Shown piece by piece: positions 56,653 through 64,000 of a stretch of 64,000 nucleotides of DNA (the stretch's first letter is position 1; each line of letters starts with the position of its first letter). The stretch spans positions 496,001 to 560,000 of the forward strand of contig NZ_FMCX01000001.1 in assembly GCF_900091555.1 (NCBI RefSeq). Reading direction: 5' to 3'. The notes beneath the pieces are model-generated. The model ran no database searches and was not told where the DNA came from. It was given only the letters and a program-made list of their open reading frames with translations. The DNA is from Micromonospora mirobrigensis (GTDB lineage: Bacteria; Actinomycetota; Actinomycetes; Mycobacteriales; Micromonosporaceae). Made by a program: the position numbers and the translations under genes.

Positions 56653-56999
56653 TGGGTGACGTGGTGACCGTGACGCCCGCGGCGGCCGACCTGATCCGGT
56701 CGCTGCGGGCGGCGCACGGCCCGCTGATGTTCCACCAGTCCGGCGGCTGCTGCGACGGCAGCGCCCCGATGTGCTACCCGGCGGGCGAGTTCCGCACCGG
56801 CTCCTCCGACGTGCTGCTGGCGTCGCTGGCCGTGGAGGGTCTCGCCGAGCCGGTGGAGTTCTGGATGTCGAGGTCGCAGTGGGAGCTGTGGCGGCACACC
56901 ACGCTCACGGTCGACGTCGTGCCCGGCCGGGGCAGCGGCTTCTCGCTGGAGGCCCCGGAGGGGGTCCGCTTCCTCATCCGCTCGCAACTGGCCCGGTGA
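56652..56999 (+). CDS. DUF779 protein
   Basis: The 115-residue protein has FHQSGGCCDGSAPMCYPAGE and VEFWMSRSQWELWRHTTLTV, the pattern of DUF779, which nearly always accompanies exaC-type aldehyde dehydrogenases. The clustered Cys residues suggest metal binding or a role in maturing or protecting the dehydrogenase; function is unproven. The ATG shares a base with the preceding stop (TGATG). Confidence 0.88.
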   Translation: MGDVVTVTPAAADLIRSLRAAHGPLMFHQSGGCCDGSAPMCYPAGEFRTGSSDVLLASLAVEGLAEPVEFWMSRSQWELWRHTTLTVDVVPGRGSGFSLEAPEGVRFLIRSQLAR

Positions 57000-57001
57000 T
57001 C

Positions 57002-57030
57002 GACCCGCGCCCGGTCACCGGGCGCGGGTC
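57002..57030. terminator. Bidirectional terminator after the DUF779 gene
   Basis: GACCCGCGCCCGG (57002-57014) pairs perfectly with 57018-57030 around a 3-base loop. It lies between convergent genes and touches the stop of the minus-strand gene. Confidence 0.75.
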
Positions 57031-57706
57031 ACGCCACCTCGTGCACCGTCGACGGGCGGTTCGCCTGCTCGGCCCCGACGACCCGGAGAAGGAAGAACCC
57101 GAGCAGCACGTTGACGACCAGCGCCGCGCCGGCCACCACCGCCGCCACCAGCGCGACCGTGCCGTAGCCGGGACGGTCGTCGCTGAACGCGGCGATCGCC
57201 GTGATCCCGCCGATCGCCAGGAGGATCCAGTTGAGCCGCAGGGCGCCCTCGGCGCCTTCGGTGTCGCCGCGCAGCAGCAGCGAGCCGCAGCGCAGGAACC
57301 CGAAGCCGAGCGTCGCGGGAACCATGGCGAGGGCGCAGCCCAGCACCACCATCGTGACGATCTGACCGGTACTGCCACCGTCGCGGCTGGGAATCCGGTA
57401 GAAGACCAGCACGAGCGCGCCGGCGGCCAGGAACGGGAGCAGACTCCAGGCGAACAGCGTGCCGGCGAGGACGCGGGCGCCGCGACGCAGCGCCGGAACC
57501 GCCATGGCGGGCGAGGCGAAGGGCCGCCCCGAGCCCGACCCGTGCAGCGCCCGGACCAGCAGCACCATCGGCACTATCCCGAGCAGCACCCCGGCGACCG
57601 TCAGCCCGACGCCGGGCAGCACGTTGCCGTCGACCAGCTGGCCGACGCCGAAGGCCAGCATGAAGATGCCGACGGCGGTGAGAAACCGCAACAACCTGAT
57701 CGCCAC
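57029..57706 (-). CDS. Polytopic membrane protein of unknown function
   Basis: The 225-residue protein has about six hydrophobic segments, for example LTAVGIFMLAFGVGQLV, LTVAGVLLGIVPMVLLV, IVTMVVLGCALAMVPATLGF and VALVAAVVAGAALVVNVLLG. A basic loop (ALRRGAR) and a polar C-terminus are also seen. I see no motif. The start is GTG at 57706. Confidence 0.65.
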   Translation of the reverse strand: MAIRLLRFLTAVGIFMLAFGVGQLVDGNVLPGVGLTVAGVLLGIVPMVLLVRALHGSGSGRPFASPAMAVPALRRGARVLAGTLFAWSLLPFLAAGALVLVFYRIPSRDGGSTGQIVTMVVLGCALAMVPATLGFGFLRCGSLLLRGDTEGAEGALRLNWILLAIGGITAIAAFSDDRPGYGTVALVAAVVAGAALVVNVLLGFFLLRVVGAEQANRPSTVHEVA

Positions 57707-57768
57707 GCCGCCCCCGTTCGAAGTCCGGACGGGACGATAGTCGAAGACGACGCGCGACGTCGCCCCGC

Positions 57769-57803
57769 GCCGGTCACCGCGAGGAGCGCTCGCGGTGACC
57801 GGC
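57769..57803 (-). terminator. Terminator downstream of the LamG-like gene
   Basis: GCCGGTCACCGCGAG (57769-57783) pairs perfectly with 57789-57803 around a 5-base loop, 20 bases past the stop. Confidence 0.8.
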
Positions 57804-57823
57804 GGTGTCAGCCGGGGTGAACG

Positions 57824-58573
57824 TCAGCCGATGCTGAAGATGGCGTTGTCCAGCTCGCCCCGGAACTGGTCGTTGTTGGTCAGGCCGGGCCCCTTGGCGC
57901 CGATGTTGACCTTGGCGGTGCTGCTGATGTTCATCGTCGCGCCGGTCGCGGTCCTCACCGTGTCCGCGCCGACGATCAGGCTCAGCACGTCACCGCGCCG
58001 CTTGCACTGGACGAACTTCCAGCCCTGGTCGGCGATCGAGGCGTCGGCGGTGATCAGGACGGGCGTGGCCGCCGTGCCCTGGCTGTTGAGGCCGGCGATC
58101 CGGCAACCCGGCTTGCCGCCGTCGAGCTGGAGCTTCCACTGCGCCGGGTCCGCGAACAGGCCCTTCTGCACCAGGTTCGCCCCGCTGGTCACCTGACCAG
58201 AGGTGATCTTGACCAGGGCGCTGATCGTGAAGTCCTGGGTTCCCGGGTTGAGGTTTGCGGCGTCCGGCACCTGGATCACGGCGCTGCCCGAGGCCGGGAA
58301 GGCCAGCGCCGGGCTGGTGCCGGTGCCGCTGGGCCGGGTCGCCCGGGAGATGCTGCCCGGGGCGCTCACGGCGATGCAGCCCGAGTCGCCCGGGGTGGCC
58401 ACGTCGGCGAAGCAGCCGGATGTCCACGGCCCCGGCTCGACCTGGCCGGTCGGGGTGGCGTCGAAGTCCAGGCGCAGCTGCTCGGTGGCGGCGTACGCGG
58501 GTGCCGTGTCGACCAGGACGGCAGCGGCGAGGGCGGTCACGCCCAGAACGAAGGCGGACAGGGTTCGACCCAT
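57824..58573 (-). CDS. Secreted LamG/concanavalin-like domain protein
   Basis: The 249-residue protein has a Sec signal peptide (LSAFVLGVTALAAAVLVDTA, cleavage near AYA-AT). One beta-rich domain with VIQVPDAANLNPGTQDFTIS, LVKITSGQ and GELDNAIFSIG at the end follows, the pattern of LamG/concanavalin A-like lectin folds. It has two likely disulphide pairs. It is exported and probably binds carbohydrate; ligand unknown. The ATG at 58573 follows AGGACC. Confidence 0.8.
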   Translation of the reverse strand: MGRTLSAFVLGVTALAAAVLVDTAPAYAATEQLRLDFDATPTGQVEPGPWTSGCFADVATPGDSGCIAVSAPGSISRATRPSGTGTSPALAFPASGSAVIQVPDAANLNPGTQDFTISALVKITSGQVTSGANLVQKGLFADPAQWKLQLDGGKPGCRIAGLNSQGTAATPVLITADASIADQGWKFVQCKRRGDVLSLIVGADTVRTATGATMNISSTAKVNIGAKGPGLTNNDQFRGELDNAIFSIG

Positions 58574-58664
58574 GAAGGTCCTCCGGTGATCGTGCCGCGG
58601 TCCCCCGTGTGGCCGCAGCGTCACCGTATGATCACGAGTCGTACGACGGCTGTCAATGCCCGTT

Positions 58665-59462
58665 TCAGTCCTCGCAGGCCACCCCGTCCTTGTCACTGTC
58701 GAGCCGGTAGATGTCACTGCCGATCACGTCGATCGGGCCGCTGACGTACGCCGGGCCGTTGCCGCTACCGCCCGCGCAGTCGACGTCGCTGGCGATCGGC
58801 ACGCAGCCGGTGTAGTTCGGGTCGCACTGCCGCTCCTGCTTCGTGCCGACCGCGACCACCTCGGTCACCGGCTTGCGGGTCACCGCCGAGCGGACCAGCG
58901 TCCGGCCGGTGCGTACCCCGTCGGTGAGGGTGACCCGGTAGGTCAGCGTGCGTACCCCGTCGACGCCCTCGGTGCGCACCACCCGTTTCCCCTCGGCCAG
59001 CGAGGAGTCCTCCACGGTCCGGGTGCCGTGCCCGATCCGCCGGGTCTCCGTCTCCGTCCGGGTGGTCACCTTGGGGGCGGCCGGGGTGGGCGACGGCGTG
59101 GGGCGGGCGGTGGTCGGGCTGGGGGCGGCCGGGCTGGTGGTGGTCGGGCTGGGGACGGTGGTCTCCGGCGCCTGCGAGGTCGGCTCCGACGTGCTCGGCA
59201 GCGTGATGGGCTGCTCGGCGACCGGCGCCGCCCGGCCGGCGGTGCGGTCGGCGCCGGTGGCCTTCGGCTGCGCGGGATCGGTGAAGGCGGCGACGATCCC
59301 CGTACCGAGGCAGCAGAGCAGCAGCACGGACATCAGCACCCCACCGACGAGCACCCCGACCCGGCGGCCGGGGCTGAGCCGGTGGAACCACCCGGGGCGG
59401 CCACCGGCCGGTGGGACGGGATACGGCTGGGGCGGGCCGGAGTACGGCGGCATCTGCGTCAC
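58665..59462 (-). CDS. Membrane-anchored G5 and excalibur-domain protein
   Basis: The 265-residue protein has a Pro-rich cytoplasmic start, one transmembrane helix (VGVLVGGVLMSVLLLCCLGT), a Thr/Pro/Ser stalk and a G5 domain (about 135-205, with TRTETETRR, GKRVVRTEGVDG and TRKPVTEVVAVGTK). It ends in an excalibur-type calcium motif, DSDKDGVACED. G5 domains bind cell-wall sugars or zinc. It is probably a wall-associated surface protein. The GTG at 59462 is favoured over ATG at 59453. Confidence 0.85.
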   Translation of the reverse strand: MTQMPPYSGPPQPYPVPPAGGRPGWFHRLSPGRRVGVLVGGVLMSVLLLCCLGTGIVAAFTDPAQPKATGADRTAGRAAPVAEQPITLPSTSEPTSQAPETTVPSPTTTSPAAPSPTTARPTPSPTPAAPKVTTRTETETRRIGHGTRTVEDSSLAEGKRVVRTEGVDGVRTLTYRVTLTDGVRTGRTLVRSAVTRKPVTEVVAVGTKQERQCDPNYTGCVPIASDVDCAGGSGNGPAYVSGPIDVIGSDIYRLDSDKDGVACED

Positions 59463-59645
59463 GCAGCCGAGTCTCGTGGCCCCCACCTGCGGCGGAAAGG
59501 GGCTTACCTCTTCTCATGATCGTCGATCGGTGGCCGTGCGATCACCGACCGGCAGGCCACGGCGACGGACGTCCGGCCTGGTCAACACGGTCGTACCACG
59601 ATGAACGAGCCGGTCGGACGGCCCTTGTGGACGGCCGCGACCAGG

Positions 59646-60659
59646 TCAGCGGTCGTCGAGCAGCGGCTGGCGCGGGTCCCACGGCGACCCACCGGCCGCG
59701 TCCCGGCGGCGGCGGGCGATCGCCGACAACGCCTCCAGCACCACCCGGTTGCCGAGGTAGGCGGTGATGTCGGCGTGGTCGTACGGGGGGGCCACCTCCA
59801 CCACGTCCACCCCGACCACCGGCAGCTCGTAGCAGACCCGGCGGACCGCGTCGAGCAGCTGCCGGGAGGTGAGCCCGCCCGGCTCCGGGGTGCCGGTGCC
59901 GGGCGCCATGCCCGGGTCGACCACGTCCACGTCGACGGAGAGGAACACCCCCTCGCACTCGTCGGTGGCCGTCCGGAACGCCTCGGTCAGGCACTCGTCC
60001 AGGCCGCGCGCCACCAGCTCGGTCATCTCGTACGAGCGCATCCGCTGCTCGGCCATCCAGGTCAGCGTCTCCGGCCCCGGCCAGTAGCCGCGCAGGCCGA
60101 TCTGGAGGAACCGGTCGCCGCGTACCGCGCCGGACTCGATGAGCCGGCGCATCGGTTGGCCGTGCCCGTGCAGCGAGCCGAACTCGACGTCCCCGGTGTC
60201 GGCGTGCGCGTCGAAGTGCACCAGCGACACCCGGCCCAGCCCGTGGTGGCGGGCCACCCCGGTCGCGTCGGGCAGGGCGATGGAGTGGTCGCCGCCGAGC
60301 ACCACCGGGATCGCGCCGGCCGCGGCGACGGCGTGCACCGCCTGTTCCAGGGCGTGCAGCGACCGCTCGATGTCGCCGCCGAACATCTCCACGTCACCGG
60401 CGTCGTAGACGCAGAGATCCCGCAGGGCGTCGACCCGCAGCGCCAGCGACGGGCGGGACCCGTCGTGCGGCAGGTAGCAGGCCTGCCGGATGGCGGACGG
60501 GCCGAACCGGGTGCCGGGACGGTGCGAGGTGCCGCCGTCGAAGGGCGCGCCGACGATCACCACGTCGGCGTCGGCGTACGTCACCGGCTCCTCGATGGCG
60601 CACGGCGGCACGCCGAGGAACGTCACGTCCGGGCCGTACATCGGGCCGTAGCGGGTCAC
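59646..60659 (-). CDS. speB: Agmatinase/ureohydrolase family protein
   Basis: The 337-residue ureohydrolase carries the binuclear manganese motifs GGDHS, HFDAHADTG and SVDVDVVDPGMAPGTGTPEPGG. The family hydrolyses agmatine, guanidinobutyrate or related guanidino compounds to an amine and urea. The VTRYGPMYG start and PGTRFGPSAIRQACY fit agmatinase. In a polyamine operon agmatine is the likely substrate. The GTG at 60659 follows GGAGGAG and overlaps the previous stop (GTGA). Confidence 0.88.
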   Translation of the reverse strand: MTRYGPMYGPDVTFLGVPPCAIEEPVTYADADVVIVGAPFDGGTSHRPGTRFGPSAIRQACYLPHDGSRPSLALRVDALRDLCVYDAGDVEMFGGDIERSLHALEQAVHAVAAAGAIPVVLGGDHSIALPDATGVARHHGLGRVSLVHFDAHADTGDVEFGSLHGHGQPMRRLIESGAVRGDRFLQIGLRGYWPGPETLTWMAEQRMRSYEMTELVARGLDECLTEAFRTATDECEGVFLSVDVDVVDPGMAPGTGTPEPGGLTSRQLLDAVRRVCYELPVVGVDVVEVAPPYDHADITAYLGNRVVLEALSAIARRRRDAAGGSPWDPRQPLLDDR

Positions 60660-61858
60660 CGCTCCTCCATCCCCCAGGGTGAGCCGTAGCCGGTGAGCAG
60701 GTCCAGGAAGGGCTTCGGCGGCAGCGCCTCGGGACCGAGCACGCCGACGCCGGACCAGGCGCCGGTGGCCAGCAGCTCCAGGGCGACCACCGGGTTGACG
60801 GCGGTCTGCCAGACCACGGCCTGGTGGCCGTACTCGCGCATCGACCACTCGTTGTCGACCACGTGGTAGAGGTAGACCTTGCGCGGCCGGCCGTCCACCC
60901 CGGTGCCGGTGACGTACGTGCCGGCGCAGGTCTTGCCGCGCATCTTCTCGCCCAGCGTGGCCGGGTCGGGCAGGCAGGCGGCCACCACGTCCCGCGGCGA
61001 CACCTCGGTGCCGCGCACGCTGACCGGCTTCGTCGAGTCGAGGCCGAGCTTGTGCAACGTCTTGAGCACCTCGATGAACTCGTCGCCGAGGCCGTACTTG
61101 AAGGTGACCCGCTTCGCCTTCACCCAGCGCGGGATGAGCAGCACCTCCTCGTGCTCCACGTTGACGCACTCGACCGGGCCGATCCCCTCGGGGAACTCGA
61201 AGACCTCCGGCTCGCTGAACGGCGGGGTGGTGTACCAGCCCCGGTCGGCCTCCCAGACCACCGGCGGGTTCAGGCACTCCTCGATGGTGGTCCAGATGGA
61301 GAAGGACGGGGCGAAGTCGTAGCCGTCGACGGTCAGGTTCGCGCCGTCGCGCACCCCGACCTCGTCGATCTCGGTGAAGAGCTCGTCGGCGGCGTAGCGG
61401 GCGAAGACGTCCGACAGGCCCGGCTCGATGCCGATCCCGCCGATCGCCAGCCGCCCGGCCTCGGCCCAGCGGTCCGCCACCGCGAACTGCTCGTCGCCGA
61501 GCTTCACCCCGGTCCGCTCGTGCGGCGCCTCCGGATGCGGCCGGGACAGCGACATCGCCATGTCCAGGTAGTCGGCCCCGGCGGCGAACGCGCCGTCGAA
61601 GATCGGCATGACGAAGCGGGGATCGACGGCGTTCAGCACGTGGGTGATCCGGTGCTCCCGGCAGAGCGCGGCGACCGCGTCGGCGGAGGAGGCGTCGACC
61701 CGGGCGGCGACGAACCGGTCACCGTGCCCGGTGACCGCCCGCTCCGCGCGGGCCAGGTCGTAGTCGGCGACCACCATGGTCTCGAAGAAGGATCGGCGGG
61801 CGGCGATGGCTACGGCGGCGGAGCCGACGCCACCGGCGCCGACGAGGAGGATGCGCAT
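60656..61858 (-). CDS. Saccharopine dehydrogenase-like NAD(P) oxidoreductase
   Basis: The 400-residue protein has a Rossmann start ILLVGAGGVGSAAVAIAARR, RFVAARVDASSADAVAALC and DYLDMAMSLSR. The C-terminal saccharopine-dehydrogenase domain includes GIGIEPGLSDVFARYAADEL and GKTCAGTYVTGTGVDG. Relatives make or break secondary amines such as saccharopine, carboxynorspermidine or homospermidine. The operon suggests a polyamine or aminoaldehyde substrate. It is coupled to both neighbours (ATGA, GTGA). Confidence 0.8.
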   Translation of the reverse strand: MRILLVGAGGVGSAAVAIAARRSFFETMVVADYDLARAERAVTGHGDRFVAARVDASSADAVAALCREHRITHVLNAVDPRFVMPIFDGAFAAGADYLDMAMSLSRPHPEAPHERTGVKLGDEQFAVADRWAEAGRLAIGGIGIEPGLSDVFARYAADELFTEIDEVGVRDGANLTVDGYDFAPSFSIWTTIEECLNPPVVWEADRGWYTTPPFSEPEVFEFPEGIGPVECVNVEHEEVLLIPRWVKAKRVTFKYGLGDEFIEVLKTLHKLGLDSTKPVSVRGTEVSPRDVVAACLPDPATLGEKMRGKTCAGTYVTGTGVDGRPRKVYLYHVVDNEWSMREYGHQAVVWQTAVNPVVALELLATGAWSGVGVLGPEALPPKPFLDLLTGYGSPWGMEER

Positions 61859-63279
61859 CAGGAATCGAACCCCAGTCCAAGACGATCGAGCGTACGGAGC
61901 CAGACGTTGCGCCGGCCCTCGTGCACGTCGGCACGGGCCAGCGACCAGCGGGTGAGATTGATGCCGGCGGCCCGGACGGGCTCCGGCGGGAACGGCAGCG
62001 GCTTGCGGCGGACCAGGTCCAGCCGGGTCAGTGGGGTCTCCACCCCGCCGAGCAGGTCCAGCATCACCCGGGCACCGAACCTGGTGGCCCCGACGCCAAG
62101 CCCGGTGAACCCGGCCGCGTACGCCAGCCGCCCGTCGTAGGCGGTGCCGAAGAACGGGCAGAACCGGGTGCAGGTGTCGATCACCCCGCCCCAGGAGTGG
62201 CTGAACCTCAGGCCGTCGAGCTGCGGAAAGGTGGTGAAGAAGTGGTCGGCGAGGGCGGCGAAGGTGGCCGCCCGCTGCTCCAGCTCCGGGGCGACCCGGT
62301 TGCCGTAGTGGTAGACGGCGTCGTAGCCGCCGAAGAGGATCCGGTCGTCGGCGGTGATCCGGTAGTAGTGGAACTGGTTGCCGACGTCGGCCAGCCCCTG
62401 CCGGTTCCGCCAGCCGATCGCCGCGCGCTGCTCGGCGGTCAGCGGCTCGGTCATCAGCGCGTAGTCGTACACCGGGACGATCCAGGCGCGCAGCCGGCGC
62501 AGCAGCGGCGGGAAGGCGTTGGTGGCGAGCACCACCTGCCCGGCCCGGACCGCGCCCGGCAGGCCGTCGCGGCCGCCGGCGGTGGTGGCCCGCAGCGCGG
62601 CCCCGTCGGCGCGCAGCCCGGTGACCCGGGTGTGCTCGGCGACCCGCACCCCCTCGGCCAGGCAGGCGCGGCGCAGCCCCCAGGCCAGCTTCGCCGGGTC
62701 GAGCATGGCCACCCGGTCGCGGTCCCACATCCCACCGAGGTAAGTCGGCGAGGCCACCTCGGCGCGGACCTCGTCGGCGTCGAGCAGCCGCACGTCGTGG
62801 CCGTACCGGCGGGCCAGCGCGGCGTCCTCGGCGAGCCCGTCGAGCTGGTAGGGCTGCACGGCGACAGCCAGCTCGCCGGTCCGCTCGAAGTCGCAGTCGA
62901 TCCCGTACGCCTCGACGGTCGCGGCGATCGCCGCCAGGTTCTGCCGGCCCAGCCACTCCAGCTCGTCGACCTCGCCGGGGAACCGGTCCACCCCGTTGGC
63001 CAGCCCGTGGGTGAGCGAGGCGGCGCAGAAGCCGCCGTTGCGCCCGGAGGCCGCCCAGCCGCAGGTGCCCGCCTCGACCAGCAGCACGTCCCGGCCGGGA
63101 TCGTCCCGCTTGGCCAGCAGCGCCGCCCAGAGCCCGCTGTAGCCGCCGCCGACCACGAGCAGGTCGGCGGTCTGCTCACCGGTCAGCGGCGGCAGCGGGT
63201 CGGGGCGTTCCGGGCGGTCCAGCCAGTACGGCACGGGCGCGGCGTCGGCCAGCGCCCGGCCGGTATGGGAAAGGGTCAT
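61858..63279 (-). CDS. FAD-dependent amine oxidoreductase (PuuB/OrdL-like)
   Basis: The 473-residue DAO-family flavoenzyme has the FAD motif LLVVGGGYSGLWAALLAK, ASGRNGGFCAASLTHG, VVLATNAFPP and the C-terminal GFTGLGVGATRFGARVML. It resembles gamma-glutamylputrescine oxidase PuuB. Neighbouring ABC transporter and agmatinase genes support oxidation of putrescine or its derivatives. The ATG at 63279 overlaps the permease stop (ATGA). Confidence 0.85.
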   Translation of the reverse strand: MTLSHTGRALADAAPVPYWLDRPERPDPLPPLTGEQTADLLVVGGGYSGLWAALLAKRDDPGRDVLLVEAGTCGWAASGRNGGFCAASLTHGLANGVDRFPGEVDELEWLGRQNLAAIAATVEAYGIDCDFERTGELAVAVQPYQLDGLAEDAALARRYGHDVRLLDADEVRAEVASPTYLGGMWDRDRVAMLDPAKLAWGLRRACLAEGVRVAEHTRVTGLRADGAALRATTAGGRDGLPGAVRAGQVVLATNAFPPLLRRLRAWIVPVYDYALMTEPLTAEQRAAIGWRNRQGLADVGNQFHYYRITADDRILFGGYDAVYHYGNRVAPELEQRAATFAALADHFFTTFPQLDGLRFSHSWGGVIDTCTRFCPFFGTAYDGRLAYAAGFTGLGVGATRFGARVMLDLLGGVETPLTRLDLVRRKPLPFPPEPVRAAGINLTRWSLARADVHEGRRNVWLRTLDRLGLGFDS

Positions 63280-64000
63280 GACGCGCTCTTCGGCGCGCCG
63301 ACGGCCGCCACCGGGGCCGCCAGGGCCGCCCGTCGGGCCCGCCGGCCACGCAGCGAGCTCGCCCCGACCAGCAGCAGCGCGATGGCGAACATCGCCGTGC
63401 CGATCACGTTGACCTGCGGCGGGATGCCCCGCTGGGCGGCACCCCAGACGTACATCGGGAAGGTGACCGTGGTGCCGGCGTTGAAGTTCGTGATGATGAA
63501 GTCGTCGAAGCTCAGCGAGAAGGCGAGCAGCGCGGCGGCCACGATGCCGGGCAGCACCAGCGGCAGGGTGATCCGCCGGAAGGTCTGCCACTCGTTGGCG
63601 TAGAGGTCCATGGCGGCCTCCTCCAGCCGGCTGTCCATGCCGGCCAGCCGCGCCTTCACCGTCACCACCACGAACGAGACGCAGAACATCACGTGCGCGA
63701 TGACGATGGTCCAGAAGCCCTGCGGCACCCCGGCGGCGACGAAGAGGGCGAGCAGCGAGGTGCCCATCACCAGCTCCGGCGTGGCCATCGGCAGGAAGAT
63801 CAGCACGTTGATCCCGGAGCGACCCCGGAACCGGTGCCGGATCAGGGCGAACGCCATCAGGGTGCCGAGCACGGTGGAGACGGCGGTGGCGATGAAACCG
63901 ATCTGCACGCTGCGGACCACGGCGTCGCACATGTCGGAGGTGGCGCACGGGTTACGCCAGTTGTCGAGGGTGAACTCGTGGAAGTCGTACGACAGCCGGC
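63276..64000 (-). CDS. potC: Polyamine-type ABC transporter permease (PotC-like), 5' end cut off
   Basis: The visible 241 codons run in frame to the right edge; the N-terminus is missing. Helices are near SVQIGFIATAVSTVLGTLMAF, INVLIFLPMATPELVMG, FWTIVIAHVMFCVSFVVVTV and AAALLAFSLSFDDFIITNFN. The EAAMDLYANEWQTFRRITLP segment is the EAA loop that contacts the ATPase. FSLSFDDFIITNF is characteristic of PotC/PotI. It is the last transporter gene before the catabolic enzymes, so the rest of the transporter should lie beyond 64000. Confidence 0.88.
   Translation of the reverse strand, partial: RLSYDFHEFTLDNWRNPCATSDMCDAVVRSVQIGFIATAVSTVLGTLMAFALIRHRFRGRSGINVLIFLPMATPELVMGTSLLALFVAAGVPQGFWTIVIAHVMFCVSFVVVTVKARLAGMDSRLEEAAMDLYANEWQTFRRITLPLVLPGIVAAALLAFSLSFDDFIITNFNAGTTVTFPMYVWGAAQRGIPPQVNVIGTAMFAIALLLVGASSLRGRRARRAALAAPVAAVGAPKSAS

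Overview
This is about 64 kb of very GC-rich DNA (close to 73% by eye) with frequent GTG starts and many ATGA/GTGA stop-start overlaps. Gene content and order point to a chromosomal segment of an actinobacterium of the Micromonosporaceae, most likely Micromonospora or a close relative. The genus is inferred from remembered gene order and protein style, not from a search.

Left part, conserved core (1-34,500). The 5' end of ssrA (tmRNA), then smpB, ftsX, ftsE and prfB. Next come a PadR regulator, pruA, membrane and small unknown proteins, a small HTH protein, an Rv3235-like protein and secA. After these lie a pair of fused GNAT acetyltransferases, hpf, comF and the lpqB-mtrB-mtrA block. An iron-uptake operon efeUOB follows, with candidate iron boxes in front of it. 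A TPR/membrane-protein operon comes next, then ahcY and a mannose/GDP-mannose block (manA, a CDF transporter, an SIS protein, Trm112, manB). Much of this follows the order of mycobacterial Rv3235-Rv3257 and the ssrA-smpB-ftsXE-prfB block.

Middle, accessory (34,600-42,200). Endonuclease V and a small membrane protein lead into a polymorphic-toxin locus. It has a YbaB-like protein, a WXG100-like protein and a 1409-residue toxin. The toxin combines a CpnT-type N-terminus, a repetitive linker, a papain-like glutamine-deamidase domain and a C-terminal domain with the motifs of RelA/SpoT alarmone synthetases. A 103-residue candidate immunity protein overlaps its end. Divergent from this is a fusion of a YwqJ-like deaminase with a SUKH-type immunity domain. 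The toxin tip and immunity gene are clearly poorer in GC than their surroundings, as expected of exchangeable cassettes.

Right part, metabolism and resistance-like genes (42,200-64,000). Two aldehyde dehydrogenases and gabT form a putrescine/GABA degradation group. An operon of response regulator, sensor kinase, serine-racemase-like PLP enzyme, D-Ala-D-Ala ligase and VanX-type dipeptidase resembles a glycopeptide-resistance cluster with vanH replaced by a PLP enzyme. Then come a GntR-ABC exporter operon, an AcoR-like regulator with exaC-type aldehyde dehydrogenase and DUF779, and secreted or surface proteins (LamG-like, G5/excalibur). The window ends inside a second polyamine operon: ABC permease, FAD oxidoreductase, saccharopine-dehydrogenase-like protein and agmatinase. 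Convergent genes are mostly separated by strong perfect hairpins, several of which look like dispersed palindromic repeats.
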